DNA of 64,000 nucleotides from Agromyces cavernae. Its GTDB lineage: Bacteria > Actinomycetota > Actinomycetes > Actinomycetales > Microbacteriaceae. The stretch is taken from NCBI RefSeq assembly GCF_021044935.1, contig NZ_JAJNMP010000001.1, positions 1,054,001 through 1,118,000 of the forward strand. Direction: 5' to 3'. The position numbers and the translations under genes are program-made. Below, one piece after another: positions 14,546 to 30,132 of this stretch. The notes below the pieces were generated by a model. It was not told the DNA's origin. It ran no database searches and saw only the letters and a list, made by a program, of their open reading frames with translations. Positions within the stretch are counted from its first letter, which is position 1; the number at the start of each line of letters is the position of its first letter.

Positions 14546-15408
14546 TGTCGCGGCTCGTCGTCGAGCAGCCCGGCGCACTCGCCCTGGTCGAGGATCTCGG
14601 ACGCCCGGGGTTCGCCCACCTCGGGGTCGCGCGGTCGGGGGCCCTCGATCGCGGCGCGGCGAAGCTTGCGAACCGCCTCGTCGGCAATCCCGACGGGCAC
14701 GCGGTGCTCGAAGTGCTCGTCGGTGGGTTTCGGGCGCGATTCGACGGCGGCGAGACGTGGTTCGCGGTCACCGGCGCGTGGGGCCGGATCACCCTCGACG
14801 GGTTGCCGCTCGCGCCGTACGCGGCGGCCCGCGCCCGAGCAGGCTCCGTGCTCGAGCTCGGAGCCGCAGAGCGGGGCATCCGCTACGTGCTCGCGGTGCG
14901 GGGCGGCCTCGACGAGCCGCACGTGCTCGGTTCGCGCTCTCGCGACACGCTCGCGGCGCTCGGGCCCGAGCCCGTCGCGCCCGGCCGCGTGTTCGCGATC
15001 GGGTCCGCGCCCGGGGCATCCGTGCCGCTCATCGACCAGGACGCGGCGTTCCCGCCTGCGGGCGGCGCCGTCACCCTCGCCCTCCTGCCCGGCCCGCGTG
15101 CCGATTGGTTCACGGATGCCTCACGCAGCGCCCTGTTCGACACGACATGGCGGGTGACCGAGCGGGCCGACCGGGTCGGGGTGCGACTCGTCGGTGCGCC
15201 CCTCACCCGCCGGGTCGAGGGCGAGCTCGCGAGCGAGCCGACCGTGCCCGGTTCGATCCAGGTCGCCGGGGGCGGCCAGCCGACGATCCTGCTCGCCGAC
15301 GGACCGGTCACGGGCGGCTACCCCGTCATCGCCATCGTCACGCCGGCCTCGCTCGACGCGGTGGCGCAGGCGCGCCCGGGCCAAGAGGTGCGATTCCGAC
15401 ACGCGTGA
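14545..15408 (+). CDS. pxpC: 5-oxoprolinase subunit C (KipA family)
   Basis: A 287-residue biotin-dependent-carboxyltransferase-like (AHS2/KipA) protein. Visible family features: GALALVEDLGRPGFAHLGVARSGALD at residues about 9-34, a central LVGGFRARF strand, VLAVRGGLDEPHVLGSRSRDTLA, and the late QVAGGGQPTILLADGPVTGGYP motif. It is the ATPase partner of PxpB. Its ATG overlaps the pxpB stop (TGATG). About 95 bp separate it from the next gene, where a new promoter probably starts. Confidence 0.95.
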   Translation: MSRLVVEQPGALALVEDLGRPGFAHLGVARSGALDRGAAKLANRLVGNPDGHAVLEVLVGGFRARFDGGETWFAVTGAWGRITLDGLPLAPYAAARARAGSVLELGAAERGIRYVLAVRGGLDEPHVLGSRSRDTLAALGPEPVAPGRVFAIGSAPGASVPLIDQDAAFPPAGGAVTLALLPGPRADWFTDASRSALFDTTWRVTERADRVGVRLVGAPLTRRVEGELASEPTVPGSIQVAGGGQPTILLADGPVTGGYPVIAIVTPASLDAVAQARPGQEVRFRHA

Positions 15409-15463
15409 CGCGGGCGCGCAAATGGCGGGTTGGAAAAAACGCTTCACACAAGTCGTCGTGTAT

Positions 15464-15476
15464 GGAAGTATCTTCC
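15464..15476. promoter_or_regulatory. palindrome upstream of GHL10 gene, possible operator
   Basis: GGAAG-TAT-CTTCC, a perfect 5-bp inverted repeat 28 bp before the ATG at 15504, preceded by a weak -35-like TTCACA (15443-15448). A sugar-responsive repressor would be a natural candidate for a glycosidase gene, but none is adjacent. Confidence 0.35.
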
Positions 15477-15503
15477 GAAACCGAACACTACGGAGGATCG
15501 ACG

Positions 15504-17135
15504 ATGACCACCGACACCACCCCGCACGCCCTACCGAACGCGTCCTTCGATCGACGCGGCTTCCTGACGCTCGCGGTGGCCGGTGCCGCCGCTTCCGCAT
15601 TCACCGTGACCGTTGGCACGCTCTCGGCCGCCCCTGCCTTCGGTGCCGCAGCCCCCGGGGCCGACGCGCCGATCGCCCCCCGAAAGCGCGAACTTCGCGC
15701 GATGTGGATCTCGTCGGTCGTCAACATCGACTGGCCCTCGCGAGCGGGCCTGACCGCCACCGAGCAGCAGGCGGAGTTCCTGCACTGGCTCGACGTCGCC
15801 GAGCAGTTCAACCTGAACGCGGTGTTCGTGCAGGTGCGGCCGACCGCCGACGCGTTCTGGCCGAGCCCCCTCGAGCCGTGGTCGCAGTACCTCACGGGCG
15901 TACAGGGCAAGGACCCCGGCTACGACCCGCTCGCGTTCATCGTCGACGAGGCGCACCGCCGCAACCTCGAGTTGCACGCCTGGTACAACCCCTACCGCGT
16001 CTCGATGCAGGCCGATCCCGCGAAGCTCGTGCCCGAGCACCCGGCGCGCGTGCACCCCGAGTGGATCTGGGCGTACGGCGGCAAGCTCTACTTCGACCCG
16101 GGCCTGCCCGAGGTGCAGGAGCACATCCAGCAGGCCATCCTGCACTCCGTCGAGCACTACGACCTCGACGGCGTGCACTTCGACGACTACTTCTATCCCT
16201 ACCCGGTGGCCGGGCAGGTGATCCCCGATGCCGCGACCTTCGCCGCGCACGGCGACGGCTTCGATGATGTCGCCGCGTGGCGCCGGCACAACGTCGACAC
16301 GTTCGTGCACTCGATCTCGGAGTGGATCAAGGCGCTGAAGCCGTGGGTGAAGTTCGGCATCAGCCCGTTCGGCATCTGGCGAAATCGCGCCACCGATCCC
16401 CTCGGGTCGGAGACCGGAGGCTCGCAGTCCTACGACCTGCAGTTCGCCGACACCCGCAAGTGGGTGCTCGAAGGCTGGCTCGACTACATCAACCCGCAGA
16501 TCTACTGGCAGTTCGGGCTCGCCGTGGCCGACTACGCGAAGCTCGTGCCGTGGTGGGCCGACGTGGCCGCGACATCCGCCACCCATCTCTACATCGGCGA
16601 GGCGCTCTACAAGGTGACCTCCGGCGTGTTCACCGACCCGGCGGAACTCTCCGATCACCTGACGTTCGACCGCGAGATCGATGCCGCCGGCAGCCCGGTG
16701 CACGGCAACGTGTACTTCTCAGCCAAGCACGTGCCCGCCGACCCGCAGGGCTCGATGTCGCGCGTGCTCGCCGACCACTATGCGCGACCGGCGATCGTGC
16801 CGGCCATGGAATGGCTGCCGGCGACCTCGGTGCGCGCGCCCGTGCTCGCCGATCCCGAGCGCAGTTCGACCGGCGTCGCGCTGAAATGGTCGGATGCGGC
16901 GCCGCCGAGCCGCCGGGCGACCTCGTTCGCCGTCTACCGCGTGGACGGCGCGGCCTCGGCCATCGACGTCGAGGACGCGTCGAACCTCGTCGTGACGCTC
17001 CGCGCGACGCCCGGCGTCGTGCAGCACTGGGTCGATGAGGGCGCCGAGCCCGGCCGCGGATACGCGTACGCGGTCACGGCGCTCGACCGGGTCTGGAACG
17101 AGAGCGCGCCGAGCCGCGTCGCCGCGATCGCCTGA
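15504..17135 (+). CDS. Tat-exported family 10-like glycoside hydrolase (GHL10)
   Basis: A 543-residue exported enzyme. Residues 14-50 form a twin-arginine signal (SFDRRGFLTLAVAGAAASAF), so it is folded before export. The catalytic part, residues about 62-400, belongs to the DUF187/GHL10 TIM-barrel family: RELRAMWISSVVNIDWPS, AVFVQVRPTADAFWPS, ELHAWYNPYRV, DGVHFDDYFYP (acid residues) and KFGISPFGIWRN. A C-terminal fibronectin-like domain follows (about 440-540). The family acts on polysaccharides, some members on peptidoglycan glycan strands; the substrate here is unknown. RBS GGAGG precedes ATG 15504. Confidence 0.92.
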   Translation: MTTDTTPHALPNASFDRRGFLTLAVAGAAASAFTVTVGTLSAAPAFGAAAPGADAPIAPRKRELRAMWISSVVNIDWPSRAGLTATEQQAEFLHWLDVAEQFNLNAVFVQVRPTADAFWPSPLEPWSQYLTGVQGKDPGYDPLAFIVDEAHRRNLELHAWYNPYRVSMQADPAKLVPEHPARVHPEWIWAYGGKLYFDPGLPEVQEHIQQAILHSVEHYDLDGVHFDDYFYPYPVAGQVIPDAATFAAHGDGFDDVAAWRRHNVDTFVHSISEWIKALKPWVKFGISPFGIWRNRATDPLGSETGGSQSYDLQFADTRKWVLEGWLDYINPQIYWQFGLAVADYAKLVPWWADVAATSATHLYIGEALYKVTSGVFTDPAELSDHLTFDREIDAAGSPVHGNVYFSAKHVPADPQGSMSRVLADHYARPAIVPAMEWLPATSVRAPVLADPERSSTGVALKWSDAAPPSRRATSFAVYRVDGAASAIDVEDASNLVVTLRATPGVVQHWVDEGAEPGRGYAYAVTALDRVWNESAPSRVAAIA

Positions 17136-17141
17136 GCGCCC

Positions 17142-18011
17142 TCAGCCTCCGGGCTTCGCGAGGAACACGCTGCGCGCCGGCGGCGGCGACGGCACCGCGG
17201 TGGCATCGGTCACCACGGGAGCACCCGCGATGAACCGGCGGAGCTCGTCGCCCTCGACGAGCTTCGCCGGGGCGGGGTCGCTCGCGAGGCGGCGCGGCAT
17301 CGCATCGAACGGCAGCGGCGCGTTCGACGCGTACATGACGACGTTGCCGAAGCGCCGGCCCTTCAGCATGGCGGGGTCGGCCGCGATCGCGACGTGCTCG
17401 AACACGTACGAGAGCGTCGAGGCCTGCGACCGGGCGAACGCGAGGCCCGCGCCGTCGGCGACGTTCCCCGCGACGATGCCGCCGGGCGCCAGACGCGGCA
17501 CGATGAGGCGGTAGAACTCGGCGCTCGTCACGTGCGCGGGTGTGCGGGCGCCCGAGAAGATGTCGACGACGGCGAGGTCGACGGCGCCGTCGAGGCCGGC
17601 CGGCAGCTTCGCCAGCACCTCGCGGGCATCGCCGTGACGGATGCGCAGCTGCGCGCCGCGGGGGAGCGGCAAGTGCTCGCGGACGAGGTCGACGAGATCG
17701 GACTCGAGCTCGACGACCTGCTGTCGCGAACCGGGTCGGGTCGCGATGATGTACCGGGGCAGGGTGAGCGCGCCGCCGCCGAGATGCAGCGCCGTGATCG
17801 CCTGGCCATCGGGACGCACGAGGTCGATCGCGTGCCCGATGCGCCGCACGTACTCGAATCCGAGCCACTCGGGTCGCTCGAGCTCGACGTGCGACTGCGG
17901 CGTGCCGTCGACGAAGAGGGTCCACGAGCCGGGAGCCTGGCGGGACTCCTCGAGTCGGGCGAGGTGCCCGCTCACGGCGAGGCGGCGTTCGAGGTCTGGC
18001 ACGCTGGCCAC
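17142..18011 (-). CDS. spermidine synthase-like methyltransferase-fold protein 1
   Basis: A 289-residue protein. After an N-terminal hairpin (SWTLFVDGTPQSHVEL) it has the Rossmann core ITALHLGGGALTLPRYI, the acidic strand end VVELESDLVDLV, and VDLAVVDIFSGARTP, followed by LAPGGIVAGNVAD. This is the polyamine aminopropyltransferase fold, but true spermidine synthases carry a different Asp-rich putrescine site, and no adoMet decarboxylase is nearby, so spermidine synthesis is doubtful. It lies just downstream of a paralogue (18059-18829) on the same strand, 47 bp apart, and is probably cotranscribed. Start GTG at 18011 has a G-rich site just upstream. Confidence 0.78.
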   Translation of the reverse strand: MASVPDLERRLAVSGHLARLEESRQAPGSWTLFVDGTPQSHVELERPEWLGFEYVRRIGHAIDLVRPDGQAITALHLGGGALTLPRYIIATRPGSRQQVVELESDLVDLVREHLPLPRGAQLRIRHGDAREVLAKLPAGLDGAVDLAVVDIFSGARTPAHVTSAEFYRLIVPRLAPGGIVAGNVADGAGLAFARSQASTLSYVFEHVAIAADPAMLKGRRFGNVVMYASNAPLPFDAMPRRLASDPAPAKLVEGDELRRFIAGAPVVTDATAVPSPPPARSVFLAKPGG

Positions 18012-18058
18012 GCTACCCCCTGCTCGGCGTGCTCCTGACGGCGCGGTGAGCGCCCGGG

Positions 18059-18829
18059 TCAGCAGGCTCCCCAGAGCGCGAAGTCGAGACGCGCGCCGGT
18101 GAGGACCTCGGCGGGGTGCGGGCCGTTCGCCGCGAGCCGCTCCGCGAGCCGGCCCGGCAGCCCGTCGGGTGCCGCGACGAGCACCGCGTTCCCCTCATCG
18201 GCGCCCGACAGCACCGAGGCGTCGCCCGTGACGAGCAGCTCGGCGCTCGGGTCGGCGCGGGCGACGGCGCGCGACTGCGCGCGCAGTCGCGCAAGTCCCG
18301 AGGCATCGGCCACGTTCACGGCCAGCAGCCCGTCGGGGGCGACGAGCGCGAGACATCCGCTCATGAACTCCGGCGTCGCCACGAAACCGGGCGGTTCGAG
18401 CCGCGAGTACAGGTCGACGATGACGACGTCGAACGGCGCCTGCGACGCGAGGTCGCCGATGACGGATGCCGCATCGCCGACCACGAGCGCGATGTCGGCG
18501 CCCACCGGCAGCGGCAGGCGAGCCAGCACGAGCTCGAGCAGCTCGGGATCGAGCTCGACGACCACCTGCCGCGAGCCGGGCCGGGTCGCGGCGACGTAGC
18601 GCGGGAGCGTGAGCGCGCCGCCGCCGAGGTGCAGCGCATGCAACGGTGAGCCCGGCAACCCGATCGCGTCGATGACGTGGCCGATGCGGCGCACGTACTC
18701 GAAGAACAGTCGGGTCGGGTCGCCGGGGTCGACGTGCGATTGGGCCGTGCCGTCGACGAGCAGCGTGAGTCCGGAGGCCGAGAAGACGTCGGCCTCGAAC
18801 TCGATGCGATGCTGCCGCTGCGGCTCCAC
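18059..18829 (-). CDS. spermidine synthase-like methyltransferase-fold protein 2
   Basis: A 256-residue paralogue of the previous gene with the same blocks: LLVDGTAQSHVDPGDPTRLF, FEYVRRIGHVIDAIG, LHALHLGGGALTLPRYVA, VVVELDPELLELVL and DVVIVDLYSRLEPPGF. It may bind a nucleotide such as S-adenosylmethionine through the GGG loop, but the substrate is unknown. I chose GTG at 18829 because a good promoter (TTGACC, 17 bp, TATAAC) lies at 18897-18869 on this strand and would start transcription near 18862; the open frame to 19021 extends past that promoter and into the rpoB promoter. Confidence 0.75.
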   Translation of the reverse strand: MEPQRQHRIEFEADVFSASGLTLLVDGTAQSHVDPGDPTRLFFEYVRRIGHVIDAIGLPGSPLHALHLGGGALTLPRYVAATRPGSRQVVVELDPELLELVLARLPLPVGADIALVVGDAASVIGDLASQAPFDVVIVDLYSRLEPPGFVATPEFMSGCLALVAPDGLLAVNVADASGLARLRAQSRAVARADPSAELLVTGDASVLSGADEGNAVLVAAPDGLPGRLAERLAANGPHPAEVLTGARLDFALWGAC

Positions 18830-18868
18830 GGATGCATCGTCCCACGTGAATTGCTCGCGCGAAGCTGG

Positions 18869-18897
18869 GTTATACCTGAGATCTGCGGCGAGGTCAA
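18869..18897 (-). promoter_or_regulatory. sigma-A promoter for spermidine synthase-like pair
   Basis: On the minus strand TTGACC (18897-18892), exactly 17 bp, then TATAAC (18874-18869). It sits back-to-back with the rpoB promoter; the two -35 boxes are 8 bp apart. Confidence 0.8.
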
Positions 18898-18905
18898 GAA
18901 TCGAC

Positions 18906-18934
18906 TGGACATGGCGCGTCTCGAGCCATATAGT
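18906..18934 (+). promoter_or_regulatory. rpoBC sigma-A promoter
   Basis: TGGACA (18906-18911), 17 bp, TATAGT (18929-18934): near-consensus. Predicted start about 18941, giving a leader of about 150 bases before rpoB. Confidence 0.88.
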
Positions 18935-19093
18935 TAACCTTTGCGCTCCCAGACCCACCATGCCTTCATATTGCGGTCGGCTTCGTGCGTGTCGAGACCT
19001 CCAGGTCTCCGGCATCAGCACCTCGTCTGAGGGGTACTCAACTCTCCGCTACCGACAGTGAACCGGCCCCGATGGGCCATGGAGGTTATTCAC

Positions 19094-22585
<3,492 letters not shown>

Positions 22586-22628
22586 GCCAGGCCAGTAGAC
22601 GACTACAGAAACTTTCCAAGGAGAGAAA

Positions 22629-26525
<3,897 letters not shown>

Positions 26526-26541
26526 GCGCGACGCGTTACGA

Positions 26542-26575
26542 ACGAAGGGCCCCGGAGCGATCCGGGGCCCTTCGT
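26542..26575 (+). terminator. rpoBC terminator
   Basis: Arms ACGAAGGGCCCCGG and CCGGGGCCCTTCGT with a 6-base loop (AGCGAT), 16 bp after the rpoC stop. A very stable intrinsic-type stem without a long T-run, as usual in these genomes. Confidence 0.92.
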
Positions 26576-26701
26576 CGTGCCTGCGACGGATGTCCCGCCG
26601 CGAGGCGATCCGCGTCGGTGCGGTTGCTGACAACGGCCGCGAGCCGGCGATACGCTCGGCTCACCGACACGACCCCGAATCGTCCCAGCGCAGGAGGCGC
26701 G

Positions 26702-27379
26702 ATGACCGAGCCATCCACGTCTTCAGACCGGCGTCCGCTGGCGAAGCGCCCGGTCTTCTGGCTTGGGCTCGTGGCAGCATTGCTCGCGATCGTCGTCGCG
26801 CTCGTCGTCGGCATGCTGATCGGCGGGGCGACGGGAACCGCGCCGACGCCGTCGCCGACCTCGGTCGATCGGCCCACGCCGGCCGCGCAGACGCCGGCCG
26901 CGGTCGTCATCCCGCCGGCTCCCGACGCGGCTCCGATCCCCGACGACTGCACGGGCATCTATACCCGCGACTGGCAGGGCGAGCTCGCGCTCGCGCTGAA
27001 CCCGGCATGGACCGACGCGCCCGAGAGCGGCGTCCGGTATGCAAGCGACGACGTTGGCCTGCAGACGATGCTCGAGGGCACCAGCCGGCTCACCTGCATC
27101 TGGGCCACTCCCGAGGGTGGCAGCGATGTCGGCATCACGACCAACGTCGCGGTGCTCACCGACGTGCAGCAGGGCGAGACGATCACCGCCCTGGGCGACC
27201 TCGGCTACAACTGCTACGAGGAGCTCGAGGGCACGAGATGCGTCTTCGAGCAGGAGGGCGACGTCGGGGCGTTCGGCGAGTCCCACTTCTTGCGATCCGG
27301 CATCTGGATCGCGACCGGCTGGGTGAATGCGGCACCCGACGGCTACACCCATGACATCGTCGCGGCGATCTTCGGCTGA
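26702..27379 (+). CDS. single-pass membrane protein with extracellular domain, unknown
   Basis: A 225-residue protein. Residues 1-16 are cytosolic, one membrane helix follows at about 18-43 (VFWLGLVAALLAIVVALVVGMLIGG), then a Pro/Thr/Ala linker and a 145-residue outer domain with four Cys (DDCTG, LTCIW, YNCYE, TRCVF) likely paired in disulfides. The domain has the feel of small actinobacterial lipoprotein domains of the DUF3558 kind, but I cannot assign it. It stands at the start of the accessory region after rpoC, with a good RBS (GGAGG). Confidence 0.75.
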   Translation: MTEPSTSSDRRPLAKRPVFWLGLVAALLAIVVALVVGMLIGGATGTAPTPSPTSVDRPTPAAQTPAAVVIPPAPDAAPIPDDCTGIYTRDWQGELALALNPAWTDAPESGVRYASDDVGLQTMLEGTSRLTCIWATPEGGSDVGITTNVAVLTDVQQGETITALGDLGYNCYEELEGTRCVFEQEGDVGAFGESHFLRSGIWIATGWVNAAPDGYTHDIVAAIFG

Positions 27380-27472
27380 TGACCGTGCGGCGCGGGATCC
27401 TGCGCGGCGGCGGGTCTCGGCGTTACAGTGGGGCCGACAGCGGGCACGAGGGTGCCCGGAAGGAGCCCGACC

Positions 27473-28675
27473 ATGAGCAACACGACTCCCGGTTCCGAGC
27501 CCGACCGCGCCGACGAGCCGTCGGGCGTGCCCGATGAGGCCGCTGTCGACGAGACGGCGGGCGACGAGACGACTCCCGACGCGACGATCGGCGAGACGGC
27601 GGCGGATGACGCAGCCATCGACGAGGCGGCACGCGAGCAGCCGGCGGTCGAAGAGGTGGCGCTCGCCGACGAGCCCATGACGGACCACGAGCCGGCCGCG
27701 GCCGAGCCGGCCGCGGCCGAGCCGGCCGCGTCCGAGCCGACCGGCCACGAGTCGACCGCACCCGAGCCCGCCGAGCATGACCTGAGCAACCACGAGCCAC
27801 CGGCCCCGGAGCCCGCAGCCTCCGAGCCGACGACCCCTGAGCCGATCGCCCCCGAGCCGATCGCCCCCGAGCCCGAGCCCGAGCCCGAGCCCGAGGCGAC
27901 GACCTCGCGCCTCGACGAGGCCGTCGCGCGCGCGAACGCGGGCGCGGCGGCATCCGAAGACGACGGCATCGACGACACCCGAGCCACGCCCGAGCCCGTG
28001 CCCGCTGGATCGGTGCGACGCGAGACGTATGTGCCCGCCTCGACCGCGGCTGCGGGTGCCGCCGCGGGGGCGGCGACGCTCGCACCCGAGCCCGAGCCGC
28101 TCTACGTCGCGCCGACCCCCGGCCCGCAGACCATCTACGTGCAGGCGCCGACCCCGCCCAAGCGGAAGGGCAACCGAGGGTTCGGCATCCTGGTGGCCCT
28201 CGTCGGCACGGTGCTGTTCGCGCTGCTCTACGCGGCCATCGGCTACCTGGTGCTGCTGGCCGGGCCCGATCCGTCGGGTGTCTTCGCGCAGTTCCTCGCC
28301 CGCGCCGTGTTCTGGGTGCCGATCGTCGCGTTCTTCGTCGGCTTCATGCTGCTCGCCGTCATCATCAACCGCGGTCCGTGGTGGTCGTACGCCGTGTTCG
28401 GACTCCTCGTCGCGGCACTCGTCTACTTCTCGTACATCGGCGGGGCGCTGATCACGGTGCAGGCGTGGAACCTCACGGTCGACGAGGCGTCGGCGTTCGT
28501 GTCGCAGCGCTGGCTCGACCCCTTCGCGATCGTGGCGGCGGCGATCGCCCGCGAGATCCCGATCTGGCTCGGCGGCTGGATCGCCGCCCGCGGCCGGGGT
28601 GTCACCGAGCGAAATCGGCTCGCGCTCGAGGAGTACGACCGCCAGATCGCGGCCGGTCCGCAACCGCAGGGCTAG
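27473..28675 (+). CDS. membrane protein with long acidic Pro/Ala/Glu-rich N-terminus
   Basis: A 400-residue protein. Residues 1-215 are low-complexity and acidic (repeats of EPAAA, EPIAP, PEPEPEP), with the direct DNA repeat GAGCCGGCCGCGGCC three times at about 27,696-27,735. Residues about 240-380 hold four hydrophobic segments (GFGILVALVGTVLFALLYAA, VFWVPIVAFFVGFMLLAVII, YAVFGLLVAALVYFSYIGG, and a weaker one near FAIVAAAIAREIPIWLGGW), then a short charged tail. The architecture, disordered acidic arm on a small membrane domain, is common in Microbacteriaceae but I do not know a function. Confidence 0.75.
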   Translation: MSNTTPGSEPDRADEPSGVPDEAAVDETAGDETTPDATIGETAADDAAIDEAAREQPAVEEVALADEPMTDHEPAAAEPAAAEPAASEPTGHESTAPEPAEHDLSNHEPPAPEPAASEPTTPEPIAPEPIAPEPEPEPEPEATTSRLDEAVARANAGAAASEDDGIDDTRATPEPVPAGSVRRETYVPASTAAAGAAAGAATLAPEPEPLYVAPTPGPQTIYVQAPTPPKRKGNRGFGILVALVGTVLFALLYAAIGYLVLLAGPDPSGVFAQFLARAVFWVPIVAFFVGFMLLAVIINRGPWWSYAVFGLLVAALVYFSYIGGALITVQAWNLTVDEASAFVSQRWLDPFAIVAAAIAREIPIWLGGWIAARGRGVTERNRLALEEYDRQIAAGPQPQG

Positions 28676-28699
28676 CGGTATCGCGGAGGGTCCCGGCCG

Positions 28700-29476
28700 T
28701 CAGCCTTCGCAGGCGACGACCGGGTCGGCGGGCGCCGCGACGTCGACGGGTTCACCCCACGCCGAGAAGCTGAACGTCCCGTCGCCGCTCGTGTCTCCGG
28801 CTGTGAACGCGACGGGCAGCGGTGCTCCATCGCGCGCGACCGTGAGGATGCCGACGGGCGCCTCGGCCGAGCCGATGATCACCTCGACGACCGTGTCGGC
28901 ATCGGCCGGGGGCACGACCGCGACCGACTCGCCGGTGCCGAGCAACGCCGCGATGAGCGCGCCGGGTTCGAGCAGCGGCGCCCATTCGTCGCGCACTGCC
29001 GTGGTGCCGATTGAGCACACCCAGCCGCGTGCGGTGTCGGCGAGGCCGGTCGCGGCCGCGTAGGCGTCGTTGCCGGTCGTGTAGGTGCGCCCGTCGACCA
29101 TGGCGACCTGCGCCCGCTGGTCGCCGGCGGTCACGACGGCGGATGACCCGGCCCGTCCTCCTTCGAATTCGACGGTCAGCACTCGGCCGGGCATCGGTTC
29201 GGCTTCGGGGGCGCCAGCGGTGAGTTCGGTGAACGTGCCCGAATACTGCACCGTGCCGGCGGCACGCACGGCGTCGACGATCTCGTCGGCCGCCGCGGTA
29301 CCGCCGAGCAGCCAGAGCCCGTTGCCCGCGATCGGGCCGTCGGTCTGCCCCGCGCCGACCGACGGGGTCGCGATGACCTGGGTCGACGCGCTCGCGCACC
29401 CGGTGAGCAACAGCACGGCGGCGATGCCGGCGACCGGGAGCAGTCGTCGCGTGCGGGACACGGTTCGACCGGTCAC
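28700..29476 (-). CDS. putative lipoprotein
   Basis: A 258-residue exported lipoprotein: basic start, hydrophobic core PVAGIAAVLLLTGC, with the lipobox Cys at about residue 27. The mature part contains mostly beta strands (TVQYSGTFTELTAG, VLTVEFEGGRAG, AQVAMVDGRTYTTGND), in the style of LppX/LolA-like lipid-binding proteins of actinobacteria, which I mention only as a possible fold. It starts with GTG overlapping the stop of the upstream membrane protein (GTGA), so the two form one unit. Function unknown. Confidence 0.72.
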   Translation of the reverse strand: MTGRTVSRTRRLLPVAGIAAVLLLTGCASASTQVIATPSVGAGQTDGPIAGNGLWLLGGTAAADEIVDAVRAAGTVQYSGTFTELTAGAPEAEPMPGRVLTVEFEGGRAGSSAVVTAGDQRAQVAMVDGRTYTTGNDAYAAATGLADTARGWVCSIGTTAVRDEWAPLLEPGALIAALLGTGESVAVVPPADADTVVEVIIGSAEAPVGILTVARDGAPLPVAFTAGDTSGDGTFSFSAWGEPVDVAAPADPVVACEG

Positions 29477-30024
29477 GCGCCGAGGTCGGCGACGCAGGCG
29501 CCCTGGCCGCGCTGGGAGCCGAGCGTCGCGGCGTCGAGGGAGACGTCGTCGGTCGTCGACGCGGGGCGGACGACGAAGCACGTGTCGCTCTCGTACAGCG
29601 CGGTCGCGGCGGGGATCCAGGCCTCGTCGCCGTGCACCCATTGGGTGAGGTCGACGACTTCGCCGTCGCCGTGCACCGCATAGAGTGCGACGTCGCCGTG
29701 GGGGTCGCTCCACGTCAGGTGCACGTTGCCGCCGTCGTCGGAGATCTCGAGCCCGGTGACCCGCACCGAGTCGTCGGTGAGTGCCGCGACGATGAGCCAT
29801 GCAGCCAGCCCGAGCAGTGCGAGCACGGTGAGCCCGATCGACACGATGAACGCGGGGTGGCGCCACCACTTGCGCTCGGCCTGTGGTGCCTCGGCGAGCT
29901 CGGGCAGCACCGACGGGGTCGTGCCGAGCGGTCTCACGACGCCCGCTGTGTCGAGCCGCGGCTGCCCGGGAGCGGTGCCGACCATGGCGCGCGCGGCGAC
30001 CGGCGGCCGCAGTTCGTCGGACAT
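29473..30024 (-). CDS. single-pass membrane protein, unknown
   Basis: A 183-residue protein with a cytosolic N-terminal arm (about 50 residues, Pro/Leu-rich), one membrane helix at about 58-84 (FIVSIGLTVLALLGLAAWLIVAAL) and an outer domain of about 95 residues that reads like a small beta sandwich (VRVTGLEISDDGGNVHLTWSD, fibronectin-like) with two Cys. It is translationally coupled to the lipoprotein gene downstream. Divergent from the secreted protein upstream of the type VII ATPase, so it may belong to that locus, but this is only positional. Confidence 0.68.
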   Translation of the reverse strand: MSDELRPPVAARAMVGTAPGQPRLDTAGVVRPLGTTPSVLPELAEAPQAERKWWRHPAFIVSIGLTVLALLGLAAWLIVAALTDDSVRVTGLEISDDGGNVHLTWSDPHGDVALYAVHGDGEVVDLTQWVHGDEAWIPAATALYESDTCFVVRPASTTDDVSLDAATLGSQRGQGACVADLGA

Positions 30025-30132
30025 CGCTCCCCTTCGTCGACCGCGCAGATGGCGGGGCTGATCGGCCGCTGGCGACCGCGTACCATGCTATATCGGGTGC
30101 TCGGACGCCCGAGACGGGACGACGGGAGCACG

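Noticed and set aside
18830..19021. N-terminal extension of the second spermidine-synthase-like gene up to 19021
   Set aside because: It would run through a near-consensus promoter for the same gene (18869-18897) and through the rpoB promoter, and has no counterpart in the paralogue.
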